Source: Daldinia sp. FL1419 (lineage: Eukaryota > Ascomycota > Sordariomycetes > Xylariales > Hypoxylaceae). From it: a stretch of DNA of 61,041 nucleotides. Below the pieces are notes generated by a model, which saw only the letters and a program-made list of their open reading frames with translations, did not search any database and was not told the DNA's origin. Shown here in pieces: positions 44,970-58,840 of this stretch. The translations under genes and the position numbers were made by a program. Where the stretch lies: positions 1 through 61,041 of the forward strand of contig MU623510.1 of the NCBI GenBank assembly GCA_025201765.1. Direction: 5' to 3'. The number at the start of each line of letters is the position of its first letter. Positions within the stretch are counted from its first letter, which is position 1.

Positions 44970-47516
44970 TATTTTAAAATTCTAAAAATAATAATAATAA
45001 CTTAAATTTTATAATTATAATTTTTCTTTATATATTATATAATAATTAAAAGTTTTAATTACATCCTAATATAAATATATAATTAAAATTAACCTAATTG
45101 TATTATATAAATATATATTTAATATAATTTCAATTATATCTAATTAAATAATATTATCTAAAAATATTATAAAAAAAAGTTAATTATTTATATCTAATAA
45201 TTAAAAAATATAAAATTAAATTTTTATAACTTTGGCCTACAACCTAAACATATAAAATTAACTAAATCTAGAAAATATTAATCTAATAAAAAAATCTTTA
45301 TTTTTTTTAATTTTTTGGTTAGTATAATTAATTATTAAAAATTACAAAATTAATTTTAAAAATTTAAATAATTTATCGGTCTTTAAAAGAAATAAATAAA
45401 GTAATATAACAAATATACCCAATAATTTTATTATAAATACTTACCCTTATAATATAAGTTAATTTATATTAATTAAAAAGTTTTATTATAATAAAAATAT
45501 ATAAATATATATATAAATTATAACTTTATATAATATTAAATATAATAAATTAACCCAATTTTTAAATTATATAATAAAAATTATATTAAAATCCTATTAA
45601 ATATTAATTTCATTCTTAATTTAAAATATTTAAAAGAAATATATTATTTTTAAAAAAATTTTTAATACTAATTCTAATAAATATAAGGTAAAAAAATATT
45701 ATAAAAAAGTAATAATATTATTTTTAAAATAATTTAAAGATTAAAAAGAATAGATTATTTCTTAAAAAATAATTATACTATATAAAACAAATAAAAAACT
45801 TATTATTACTATTAATCTACAAAAATAATTCCTAACTACCCTACAAATAATAATGCCAATACTCCAAGAATAAACATCCATTTAAATGGTAATATATTAA
45901 AAAAAAATTAATAATAAAATATTAACCTTTAAAAATATTACTTATTTTTTTAGAAATTATATCCATATTATAGGTATAAATTAAAAAAGAAAAGAAAAAA
46001 TCCATAAAAATATTTTTACTATTTACCACAAAAATAATAATATTAATAACTCTAACAAAAAAAAAATCTTTATAAAAGAAAATCAATTAAATAAAATAAA
46101 TAATTAAATAAATATTAAAATAATTTAAATAAATAAAAAAAAATATAAATATTAATTAATATTTATATCCATTAATATATCAATATAAACACAACAAATA
46201 TAAGATTTATTTAAACTTTTATAAATTTAAAAAATACTTCTATATCATTAAATCAAAATATCTTAAATATTTTAGGGCTAATATATAATTTAATATATTT
46301 ATATAAAAGAAAATCAAATATAACCCTAAATTAATAATAAAAATGAAAGTTCTTAATAATCCCAAAAAAAAACAAAAATAATATAATTAATTAAAAAAAT
46401 AAAAATTAATTATTAAAATAAATAATAACTTCAAAATCAAAAATAACATTTATAATAAATATTATAGATATTATTTATAATATAAATTATTATCCTTTAA
46501 AAAATTTAATTATATTAAATTTAAAAATTATAATATATATTTTTAATTAAGTATTAAAGTTTATTAATTATGAAAAAATTTCTTTAAAAAAATATATTAT
46601 TATTGAAAATAATAAAATCCAAATATTAAATTATAGATATATTAATATTAAAATTAAATACACCAATAATATTACAAAAATCAAATTTTCAAATATAATA
46701 TACTATTTAAATTTCACTTATAATCTTATATTTTTATAAATTCTTAGAAAATAAGGGTATTAATAGGATAACCATTAAGAATATATTTATTTAAAATTTT
46801 AAAATAATAAAATTGTAATTGAATTTATTAATTGTTTTAATTAATTTATACTTAAAAACATCCCTTTTAAAATATTTAAATCAACATTCTATATATAATA
46901 TAATAAACTTAATCAGAAAAGGTAAATATTAATAATAGATACATTTAAATAACATCTAAAACTAAAACATCTAGGCCCATAAATATTAAAAAACTTCATT
47001 AAAATAAATATTAGAATTTAAATTAAAAGAATTAAAATAATTAATTACAAGGTATATACTATTATTAAAGCCAAATATTAAATAAATTAAATATTTAGAT
47101 ATATTAATAAAATCTTAAGAATAAAATTAATTTTTAATTTTTATAATATTAAAAAATTAAATAATGGCCTTATAAATTTATTATTAATTATAAATTAGTA
47201 GATTGGTATAATATTTAATTATTATTTTATAAACCAAATAATAATATTAATTATTAAAATCTTAAAAAATTTTATTAATATTTTAAAAACTTAATATGAT
47301 ATTACTTTAAGAATTTGGGAATTTAATTGAAAAATTATTAAAAGAAAGTTAATAATTTGCATATATTTAAAGAGTTTATATATAAAAATTGAGTTCTTAA
47401 CAATTTATATATAAATACAAAACAATATTGCCAAATATTTAAAAAATATAATTAAAGATAAGGTAAAAATCATAAAAGTATATTCAAAATTATTTTATTT
47501 TTTATAACTGTGGGAA
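44970..47516. other. Unclassified AT-rich, RIP-like block
   Basis: Almost all bases are A or T, with mainly C remaining on the + strand. No frame is open for long and no retrotransposon motif could be read with confidence. Probably a mutated repeat (LINE, DNA transposon or another LTR element), judged by composition and position only. It ends where the left LTR of the copia element begins. Confidence 0.5.
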
Positions 47517-47688
47517 TGTTGGTCATATAACCATAATGGTACAGACCTATTTTAATCTTATATTTAGCTCCACGTATTTTAATCTTCGACCAAAATATAT
47601 TCTTTTTTAGAATAATTACTTTTTATTAAATTAATACGAATATCCTCACTTTTACTATTGCATACAATGGTACCTTATTTATTTAATA
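47517..47688 (+). repeat. 5' LTR of copia element C (172 bp)
   Basis: Begins TGTTGGTCATATAACCATAA and ends ATTTAATA. The same sequence with transitions recurs at 54,161-54,332, also 172 bp. The terminal TA is probably a mutated CA. Shared words include TACAGACC, TTAATACGAATA and CTTTTACTATTGCATACAAT. Confidence 0.85.
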
Positions 47689-48959
47689 CTAATTAATAAT
47701 TAATAACAAATCAATTATAAATTAATTAGGTACCCGAAAAGGAGGAGATAGTTTTAGTGCTAAATCTTGATGAGAAGAAGTGAGCGACCTCGAGATTTTA
47801 TACTCTAGTACATGGTTTTAAGCCTGGAATTTTATGCTATCGTATATGGTTTTGGGAATAATTTGTACTAACTTAAGATTTTTGGAAGGTAAAAACAATT
47901 TTAACACTAAATCTATAATCTAAAATATATATTTATTATATATAGATAAGTAATATCAAAACTTCCTTTGTTAGTAAAATAATTTTGAAAAAATTTATAC
48001 TAATTAAATTATTATGTGTTTATTATATATCTATATTTATAATGCGTATTTATATTTATTATAATATTATAACATGTTAAGAGAAGGTAATAATATTAAA
48101 AATTGCGTTATATTTTTATTTTATTAGTAAACTTTAAACTCCACCTAAAATTTTTTTCTAACCCTATTTAAAAAATTTTACATATTATAATTACAACTAC
48201 TATTACCTAAAAGTTTAACACTTAAAAAAAGAATAATTCAACACCTTATAAAATAATTTTATAAAATAAGATTGATATAGTTTCTTTTTATAATAATATA
48301 TTTACCTATTTTTTTTTACTACTCTTTTATTATAATAATTAATATTTTCATTATTCTAATTATAATATTACATCTTACCCATTCTTTTTAAATTTGTTAC
48401 AATTAATAATCAATATAACCAAATTAATAAAGAAATTTTAACTAAAATATATTAATAATAAACAATTAAACATCAACCTTAATACTATTGATATAATAAT
48501 TATTTTAATAACCCAAATTAATATATATATAACCGAAAATATGATAAGTTATAATAAAAACATAATTAATAAAGGTTTATGGTGTGCTTTCAAAAATAAC
48601 TTCTATAGTTAGACTCCAACCCATTTTATTAAAATTCGATATCCGTTACGTATTAAAATTAAGGAATACCTTAAATTTCATAACATTTTTATTAGAATAA
48701 TATAAAATAATTCATATATATTTATAATTATTATTAATATAGATTTATTCTTTAAATTCCTTTAAAATGAAATGAATAATTTATTAAAAACCTATTTCTT
48801 TAGATTCAAATTTCTAATTAATCTGATATATTTACATTTATTAAAAGTTATAATAAAAATTATTATAATTAAAACAAAATTAGCAACAGCAACACCAGTA
48901 CTGCAATTTCCAGTTGCAATTACATAACCTTATCCAACGTAGTTTATAAATTCTTAACC

Positions 48960-49070
48960 AATACTTTAAGTATCCCAACTAATTCTAGCACCCCAACTAA
49001 TTCTAACACCTTAACCTATTCTAATATCTTAACCAATTCCAGTACTTTAATAGGCTCTACAAATTCCTTA
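48960..49070 (+). repeat. 18-bp minisatellite in the gag region of copia C
   Basis: About five degenerate units of ACCCCAACTAATTCTAGC type. In frame they encode hexapeptides such as TPTNSS, TPTNSN, TLTYSN, that is a Thr/Pro/Asn/Ser repeat at the N-terminal side of the former gag protein. Confidence 0.7.
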
Positions 49071-52000
49071 AACACCACAACAACCAATCTCTCTAGTACA
49101 ACAATAATAATAAATAATCCCTTAAACACCTTAAGTACCCCAACAAACTCAAATAATTCCTCAATATTAATTAATTTAGATATTTTCGATAAATAACCTT
49201 GTACAATAAGATCAATATATAAATAATATAGAAATTTAATTAAAAATAACCCAACAATTTATTGCAAGATTACCTATTTATAAACAAAAAGAACAATTAA
49301 TAACACAAAGATTTTAATTTCTTAACCTATTAACTAAATTATACCTTAACAATAATCTTAAATTCAAAAACAAGAAATATAAAATATTAAATAAATAAAT
49401 CTAAATTTTCTTATTTTGTTATTATAAGTTTAGGATTAAATCCAATTTATATGTTAATATTTATAATATTATATTAAAAAAAATAGTTTTAAAATTCTTT
49501 TATAAATACCTTATATAATAAAATTTTAATTTTAATATAATGGTTAATAAAATACGTAATTTTTTTTATATTAATAAAAATCTTTAAATATACATATTTA
49601 AATAAAAAAACATAATAATTAAGAATATTATACAAAATAATTTTAAAAAGACTTTATTTAAATATTTTAAAATATTAATTATTTAAATATAATGTATTTA
49701 TAAAGGTTTATTAATTAATTATATTAAAGAAGTTTATTTTAAAGAAAATTTATACCATATTGTATAAGGATATCCAATATTTTTACCCATCTTTTTTCAA
49801 TAATCTAATATATTTAAAAATATTTATACCAATTTTTGAATAATAGTAAACAATATATATTGAAATTTTCCTAATGAATATAAAATAAAGAATAATTATT
49901 ATTATATTAATTAAATTTATTGGAATAATTAAAAACCTTATTAAATAAATTAAGATAAAGATAAATGTTTTAATAATTAAAAATACTTTAATAATAAAAA
50001 TAAAAAAAAGAAATGTTTCATTTGTAACAAATTAGGTTATTGATTTACCAAATATTTTATATATGAATAATATAATAAATATAATAAATGGCATTAATAT
50101 ATATAGGAGTAGGAAATGGGAAATATTGAAAAAGATTTTGTAATTTTTTTTATTAATTATGAAAGAATTGATATTGATTATAGTGATAATAATGTTAATA
50201 GTAATAATAATAATTTTAATATATGATATATATAGTATATTAATAATAAATATAATAATAATGATTAGATTTAATTATTAATTATGTAATATTTTATAGG
50301 TTATAATGAAATTGATAGTCCTTAAATTATTAATATTTTTATAAATTAAATAATTTTTTATATATTTATTGTAATAAATATCTTTGGTAATAATTATAAG
50401 TATTTTTCGAATGTAGCCTTAGGTTCCCTTTTTATATTTTATTTTAAAGATTGATATTCTTATACATTTTAAGGCATTTTATTTAATACTGAAACAATTG
50501 GAATATTATTAAAAAATAAAATATAAATAAAAATATTATAATGTATATATCTTAATATTAAAATAGATATATTTACGGTAGAAATATATATTATATAATT
50601 TAATAATTATTTAGAGTAGGGGAATTTTGGTATTATTAATGTACTTATTTTATTTGGAATTATTTAATTTTATATTATGTTTTATAATATATTGTTTTTA
50701 TTATATCTTTGTGATATAGATTATTTAGGAATTTTTCTAAATAATATTAAAAATATGTTCATTTATAAAAATAAGTATTATTTTATTATTTGAAAATGGG
50801 GATATTTATGGTTTTTATTTAACGATAAAGAATAAATGGTTGTATATTATTATTTAATTGAGGAAGAATTATAATAAATATATAGATGTTTTAATTATTT
50901 AATTGTAAATTGATTTTATTATGTTTTTATAAAAGTTAAATATAATAAATTAGATTGAATAATTATTAAGAAAATTAATAAATATTATTATTAATATTAA
51001 ATGTATAATAATATATTAGGATAATTTAAATTTATTATGAAAAATGATATTAATTTCAATTATAATATTTATATTAATATAATATATATTAGAGGTAAGT
51101 TAATCTTTTATACCATTAATAAAGTTATATTATTTTAAATAATAAAATTTTTTAAAAATATAATAGTAAAATATATATGGGATATATTAAAAATAATATA
51201 GATTAATAGTTATTTTGGATTGTTTAATAATTTGATATTTAATGTTAGTATTAATTTTGTAATTAATAAATTTATTTTAAATATAAAAATATTATTAATA
51301 TTTATTAAAAAAATATTTATTGAAGTATATAATTTAATTAGAAAAGTTAAATAATATTATGGTTTGTTATAATAAATATATAAAATGATATTAAAAGATT
51401 TTTAGGGTATTTAAGCCAATATTTATTATGTTTTATAAATGGTTATGAAAATTGTTAATAATATAGTGGGATTAGATGGTTTAATATTAACGTTATTTAT
51501 ATTCGGAACATACCCGAAGTTAGCAGATAGTTTACTACCTTTTCCTTTTATTATTGCTTAAATTATAATTATTAAAAAAATAATGGATAAAATTTATAAA
51601 TTTAAAGTTAAATAATAAATTAATAATATTTTAAATATAAAAAATAAATTAAATATATTAGATATATTAAATCTACTTCTTTAATCTGAAGTATATGTCT
51701 ATTGTAAGAACGATGGTTAAATCAGTTCTTATAAATTAATTACTTGAAATAATAAGATTTGTACTATTAAAATGAATAGAAGATCAATTAATTTTAAAAT
51801 TATGGTTATAAAACCATATTTTTGTAATAAATTTATATATATTCCAAACCTTATTAATAAAAATTTCAATTATAAATATAATAATGGTAATAAATATATT
51901 CCCAAAGTTAAAACACCCATGGCAAAATAACCACAAGAATAACCTCTTAGAAATAAGAACAGATCTTAATTAACAAATTTTTATAATATAATTTACCTAT

Positions 52001-52102
52001 CTTTTAAAAAAATAATTAATATAAAATTATCGCTATAATTATATTAAGAAAAGAAGATTATTACCCTAGGCTAACCATTTGAAATAGTAGATATATAAAA
52101 AA

Positions 52103-52414
52103 TTGAAGGATTTATTGGACAAAGAATATTCTTATTTAAAAAGTACAATAAGACGAAACATAAGAATATTTAATTATTTAAATTATAAATTATTTATAAA
52201 ATTAAAGGAAAAGGTACTAATAAATTATATAAAAAATTACAATTTATTATTCAAAATTATAATAATAAAAAGAAAGAAAAAATATTTATATAATTACTTA
52301 CAATTTAATATTCCAACTAATAAATTATTATTATATTTATTTTATCTTTATAATAATAGGTTAAAAAAATGGTTATATAATTCCATAATATTATACAAAC
52401 ATATACCCAATTAA
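52103..52414 (+). pseudogene. RT-domain fragment left open within copia C
   Basis: The only ORF over 100 codons in the AT-rich blocks. Its product is Ile/Lys/Asn/Leu/Tyr-rich because of base composition, but begins LLDKEYS and contains NIRIFN, the start of the reverse-transcriptase domain in fungal copia polyproteins. Not a gene in its own right; it simply escaped a stop codon. Confidence 0.6.
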
Positions 52415-54160
52415 ATATTAATTTAAACTGTACTATTATCGCTACATTACTTAAAAAACTTAAAGATTATTTTTTTAAAAATATTATAATAATTATTATA
52501 AAACTATTTTATAAAATAACCAAAACTAATATACATTAATAGGTAACTTATTTCAAATACTACCACAAGAAATTTTTCATAATTACATCAATTTATAACC
52601 CATATTTCTTAATTTTAAAATTGTTTAATTAATTTAATTTAATTAAAATACAAATTAATAATACATTTAAAGTATTAAATAAAACATTTAACAAATTAAA
52701 AAAAAACAAAATAAAAAAAACCAAATTCAAGGCAAAGCCTAAATTATATCTTAATAAAAATATCCTATTAATATTTAACAATTATATTATCTTAATTAAT
52801 AATAACAGTAATATTTATTTATATTAAAAAAAATAAAACAAAAAAATTACATTAATATAGAACAGAAAAGATAATACTATTTAACAATATATATAACAAT
52901 AAACTTATAATATTTATATTATTTTTATTTATTAACCCAAAATAATATTTAATATATATAAAACAGCTTAATATAAAGAACTTAGAAAAACCAAAATTAA
53001 CAAACTTAATAAACATTTTTAATGGTAACTAAATAACCTACCACAAAAACTCCAATATATCAAATTAAATCTTATTATAATAAAAATTTTTATATTTATT
53101 AACAAATTATTCACAAATAATAAAAACCTTAATTCTTAAATTAATTACAAAATTTTTATCATTAACAAAATTATAACAAATAAATTATTTACTATAACTA
53201 ATAATCTAATTCATTAAAACTTTATAAAATATAAATAAGTTATCCAAAACGTTTTAACAAATAAAATCTATATTATAATATATAATATAAATATAATTAT
53301 TATAATTAAAACAATAATAATATCTATATTTAACAAATTCTAATTTCCCATAACACTTATAATCATATATATTAATTTATTTTTACTCTATAAATATCTT
53401 ATCAAACTCGAAACAATAAAAGAAAAATAATTAATAATTAATATCATATCACTCTAACAATCTTATAAATAACAAAAAATTAATAATATATAATAGATTC
53501 ATAGATAAAATAATCCAACCAATATAATAACGAAATTTAATATCAACAAAATCCTTATAACATTTATTAATACCAACCATCTTATATTAAAATTATAAAA
53601 TTAAATTAAACAAACTTAAACAATATAAACAATACCAACCACTTCCCTCAATCAATTTAACAATTCGAACAAATAAATAAATACAATTTCTGAAAAAGAA
53701 AGAATTATTAAATAAGATTATATATTATTATATATTTTAAAATAATTAATTATTACATTTTTAAATAGAATTTAAACCATTAATTTATAAACCTTTATTT
53801 TTTATTTATTAATAAATTTTCCTTAATCATCTTCATATATTTTTAATAGCACTTTTATTAATAAAATATACCTAATTACAAAATACCTTAAATTATTAAT
53901 ATTAACCTTAATAATTATTAATTTATAATATTATAATATTATTCATTCCATTAAAACATTAATCTAATATCTTTTAAAACATAGATTTATATTATTTTAT
54001 AAAAGAATTATTAATTAATTTAATATAAATAAAAATAAAAGGAAAATTACGGAAAAAAACCAATCTTAATACATTTAAACGCTTAAAATCGTAACCCTAA
54101 CTAACGCTCATTAATATCACATAACTTCACGAGAAAAAGAAAAAGTTGTTAATATAAGAA

Positions 54161-54332
54161 TATTGGTTATATAACCATAATAATACAGACCCACTTTAAT
54201 CTTATATTTAACTCTATGTATTTTAATCTCCAACCAAAATACGTTCTTTCTTAAAATAACCACTTTTTACTAAATTAATACGAATACCTTTACTTTTACT
54301 ATTGCATACAATGGTACCTTATCCATCTAATA
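54161..54332 (+). repeat. 3' LTR of copia element C (172 bp)
   Basis: Partner of 47,517-47,688. It starts TATTGGTTATATAACC, where the first G of TG has become A, and ends CATCTAATA. It is aligned over its whole length, with differences that are almost all transitions. No convincing 5-bp target duplication is visible beside the two LTRs. Confidence 0.85.
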
Positions 54333-57300
54333 ATAACCCAAAATTTATAAAATAATAATATATTTATATAATTAAACATTATAATATAAAGTAAATTAAT
54401 AAATATTATATAATTAATTTTATATATATATTAATATAAATAATAATCTTATAATTTATAATCAAAAATCTTAATAAAGTTACTTTCAAATATATAACTA
54501 CAAAGCCTACACTATAACAACAATAACATTTAAAAAGTTAAACAAATTAAAAAAACTTAATCCTAAAATATAAATAAATTTTTTAATAAATTATATATTT
54601 ATAAATATATATAAAATTTAAAGCTTACACATTAATAAAATAATAAAACTAAAGAATATTATATTTAAAGAAAATAAGATTTTTAATAATAATTTCCAAA
54701 AATTATAAAATAAATTTAAAGATAAATTAATAACTTATAAAATAGATTAATATAACAACCTACTAAAATCTATCCAAAACTCCCAACCTAAAAAAAAAAC
54801 AAACACATATAATAATATTTAAACAAATTTTTTAAAATAAATTAAAAATACAAATATACTAGGCATAATTAACAAACTAATAAAATTAGGTAGGTTATTG
54901 AATAAAAGGGATAAAACTTCTACTATAAAAATTAATTACCCTTATATAAAAGTACATTTCTATCCATTATTTTCTCTAAATAATTTTTCATTAACAACTT
55001 TACTTATTATTTATATTAAAATATTAATAACCCCTTACATCACTCTTAATAATAAATATCACATATTATAAAAAGTAACATTTCATATTAATTCCTTAAT
55101 AGACAAAATTAACACATACAAAAAATATATAATTAATAAAATAAAAATATTAAAACTTATTTATTAATTCCTTTAATATAATAAAAGAAATTCAAATAAT
55201 TTTATTTAAACATTCCCAATAAAAACTAATAAATATAGGAAAATATATAAAAAAAATTTATCAGAACCTCCAAAATAATATTTGGACATCCAAAATCATC
55301 TATTATATAAAATATTCCAAAAAACCAAATAAATCCACCTTAAAAGCCATATTAATATATATATTTAAGAAATTATATTATAATTAAATAATTAATATAA
55401 AAATAAATAAATATTTAGATATATATAGATTTATATTTATAAAATCAATAAATATAGTTTTTTCCAATAGTATAAGGCATGTTTAATAATAAAAGGAAAT
55501 TAGTAGGTAATTGATAATGAAGAAACCTACACCTTTATATTTATTGAAAAATCTTTTTAAATATTAATAATAATAATAATTAAATATAATTTTAAATTTA
55601 TATAATATAATATAATAAATATATTTATAAATGCAAAATTTAAAAAAAGCATATTTATATATATATCCCAAAAATATCAACAATTAAAAAAAATATTTTA
55701 TATTATTAAAATATTTTACAATTTTTAAGAATTACCTTTCTTCTAACAACAGGAATTCTTAAAAACTCTAAAAGAATTTGGCTTTACCCCAATATTTCAA
55801 AAATTATACATATTTATTAAAAATAAAATCTTTTTTTTTATATATATAAATAATATTATTATAGCATATTAGAAAAAAATTAAACCAAAAGTTAAATCAA
55901 TCATCTCCAAATTTAAAAAATAATACGAATTAATTAAAAGCAATAAATTATAATAATTTCTTAAAATCAAAATAATTTAAAATTAAATATAACAATAAAT
56001 TTAATTAAATTAATTTATTTATATTAATAAAATTATTAACCTAATAAAAACAATTAAAAAAATCCTTAAAATACCTATGATAAAAGAAGAGCTACTATCT
56101 TATACAAAAATGGCTTCATTTTAATCAATATAATAATACTAATAAAAAATAAATTTAATCTTATATATTATAATGATTACCTAGCCTAATATTGCATTTA
56201 CCTATTTAAAACTAACCCAATTCAATTTAAATTTAAACCCAAAATATTATATAACAACTAACTAAATTATATAATATCTTTAACATACATAAGGATATAC
56301 CCTAAAACTAAATGGAAGTAACATTTTTAAGATTATTAATAATACCTCATTTATTAATAATATAATCAATTAAAAAAATTTATAAGTATATATAATAAAA
56401 TTATTTAATAGAACAATTAATTAAAAAATTAATAAATAAAATATAATTATTATCTTTATTATTAAAATTAAATTATTTGTCCTAATTTAAACTATAAAAA
56501 AAAGATTCTACATATTATAGCTAATTAAGGACCTTAAAATTGAATTTAAAAACCAAACTATACTTTTATTATGTAATAATAAGTAAATAATTGAACTAAT
56601 CATTAAAAATATCAAAAAACTCAAAACAAAACTAAAACACATAAATATATATAATTACTAGCTTAAATAAGAGATTTAAAAAAGCTATATTAAAATTAAC
56701 TACATTAATTTAAAAAATATAAATATAAACAGATTTATAAAAACATTGTTAAAAGAGAAATATACCTATTTTAAAGAATAAATAAATTTGATAGATATTT
56801 TAGATTATTTAAAAACCAAAGTGTTCAGAAATATAGATAAAATAATACAACAAAAATAAAAAATAAATAAGGAAGTTATTAAAGAAATATAATCAAAAAA
56901 ATACATTAACTTAAAAATGTAAAAAAATTATATTTTTAATATTATATATTATATAAGAAAGATACCATTACGCCAGCAATTTAGTTACCACTCCCTAACA
57001 TAAAGATTAATAATTAATATTTTAATTTGCAAAAATATAAAATGTTGGTGCTACTATAAATATGTACTAAGAAAATAAAATTGAAAATCTTTTTATTTAA
57101 TAAAAAAGTTTTTAAAATAAATATTTTTAAGTATAAATATAATAAAAAAGAAATAATATAACATATAATTTTTAAATATTTCAAATATACTTCGGTACAG
57201 ATCCATCTTAAATAAAATTTAACCCCAAAAATTTTTTTAATTAATATAAATTATGAAAAAACATTATTCAACTTCAATAAAACCCTATTAATAACCTATT

Positions 57301-57900
57301 AATTTCTTAAACAAATTTAACTACCCATATATAAAATAATATTATAATTTACCTAACATAAACATTTCCAAAAATTTCAAATTAAACAAAAAAAAATCTA
57401 TAATTAAATAAAAAAATATAAATAACAACATATTAATAAAATCCTTTAAAAAAATTATATTTATCTAAAATTATTCCGCATTTATTCTAAACTATACCTA
57501 TTAAAATTATCCTTTTTTATATCCACCTCCTCATCCTCCTCCTCACTTTCCTTAATTATATATATCAAAAAATCCTAAACAAAGGTAAATACATTCTTAA
57601 AAAAAAATTATACTTATTAAGGCTTAAGCTTGGATATATTGGAAAATTACTAAAAATTTACAACAAACCATTATTAAAGAATAATAAAATATTTAATATT
57701 ATTTAAACCTCCTAAATAAAAAATTATTACAATAATAACATATATAAATAATACAAATTATTAGGAATAAAATAACATATATACACCTTCCTTTAAAATT
57801 AATTCCCCTATAAACCTTATATTATAATTAACAAATATTAATAAATTAAATATAGAATAAGATTTCATTATAAAATAATTACAATATTAATAACACTAAA
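54333..57900 (+). mobile_element. Remnants of a second Ty1/copia lineage (element D)
   Basis: No matching LTR pair was seen. On the + strand, an RT segment near 55,560-55,870 reads EYNLNLYQYDIINAFINAKL-like, then LKTLKEFGFTPIF, then FFFIYINNIIIA, which is the RT YVDD box with both Asp turned to Asn. At 56,300-56,830 come an RNase H segment (NNTSFINN, then KTKLKHINIYNYQL) and a C-terminal KEINLIDILDYL-like end. These words differ from those of elements A-C, so this is another branch of the superfamily. Mostly C-retaining on the + strand. The 5' half is not readable. Confidence 0.7.
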
Positions 57901-57982
57901 ATAAATAATTTTTTTAAGATTGCTAAAATGTATAAGAATCATAGACTTAATAAATAAAGGACCAAACATAATGATGGTTGTA

Positions 57983-58187
57983 TGCTACCAGGCATCGTAG
58001 ACCCCTGTAGCAAGCAAAGGAGGTATTACATAATTAGTATATTATGTATATAAGGATTCTAAACCTGTTAAGTTTAGAGTAGATAACTCTCCTCCTTAAA
58101 ATTTATAAATATATAAGTCTCATTATATTATTTTATTTATTACTTACTTTTATTATTATTTCTTTTATATGTACATTTAACCCAACA
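57983..58187 (+). repeat. 205-bp LTR of the A/B type, well preserved (possibly solo)
   Basis: Starts TGCTACCAGGCATCGTAGAC and ends TTTAACCCAACA; same length as the LTR at 9,400-9,604. It keeps many G and C that are lost there, so it is closest to the original sequence. The sequence before it (ATGATGGTTGTA) matches the one before the other LTR (ATGATAATTATA), so a short piece of the element's 3' end precedes it. No partner LTR was seen nearby. Confidence 0.8.
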
Positions 58188-58840
58188 TTGATCAATATTA
58201 TTTAAATATAATAATATAGATTAGCAAGGAAAAATTACTACTACAATAATTTGGAAAACCTTATCATAACAATACAAGCAATAACAATAATCCATCTTTC
58301 ATCAAACCTCTTTCCTATAACAAATTATTATTATTTTATACCATTATAAAAACCTTTCCCCAAATTCCTATTACTTTATTACAATTAAAATTCATTATTT
58401 TCTCACTTTATAATATTATAAAAAAAATAATCAAAAAATTTAATTTAAAATTAATCCTCTAATAATAAAATTTTTTCTAACCAGAAAAACATAAATAAAT
58501 TAAGAAGATTATTTAAGTACATCCCCAGATAACCTATATTAGTATAATAATTCAACTATAATTTAATAAAATTTAAAATAATAGATTTTAAAAATATTAT
58601 AATATAATAAAAAATAACTTAGGTATTATATGTTTTAATTGATTAGGAAAAAACTAATTAAAATTAAATTTACATTTAAATAACTAATAAAGTATTGGAT
58701 AAATTCAAAAAATATTTTAAAGGTTTTTTGAATATAGATTTTATAGAATTACCAAGGTAAATCCAATTAACATTAAAGATAATATTAATAAAAAAAAATA
58801 TATATATAGAAAAAAATAATATTAATTTTTGTTATCTTTA
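58188..58840. other. Unclassified AT-rich block
   Basis: RIP-like composition, no readable protein motif. It may be the rest of the target site into which the preceding LTR element inserted. Confidence 0.45.

Larger units (their letters stand above)
47689..54160 (+). mobile_element. Complete but dead Ty1/copia retrotransposon C (internal region)
   Basis: Lies between matching 172-bp LTRs. The little-mutated leader (47,690-47,890) contains a 25-bp direct repeat. Downstream remnants on the + strand: a Thr/Pro/Asn/Ser-rich gag repeat (48,960-49,150); a CCHC knuckle reading CFICNKLGY with His and the last Cys turned to Tyr (50,012-50,050); a protease/pre-integrase tail with KWGYLWF near 50,795; integrase words VNNIVGLDGLILTLFIFGTY near 51,445-51,505; RT start NIRIFN near 52,157; RNase H remnant FINKLFTNNKNLNS near 53,095-53,140. 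This order fits Ty1/copia. Stops and G-to-A or C-to-T changes occur throughout. Strand bias flips inside the element (C-retaining, then G-retaining from about 49.5 kb, then C-retaining again after about 51.7 kb). Confidence 0.85.

Noticed and set aside
52103..52414. Independent AT-rich gene
   Set aside because: Contains NIRIFN at the position of the copia reverse-transcriptase start; it is a leftover fragment, listed as pseudogene.
47517..54332. 5-bp target-site duplication for copia C
   Set aside because: GGGAA on the left and ATAAC on the right do not match, even allowing transitions at every site.
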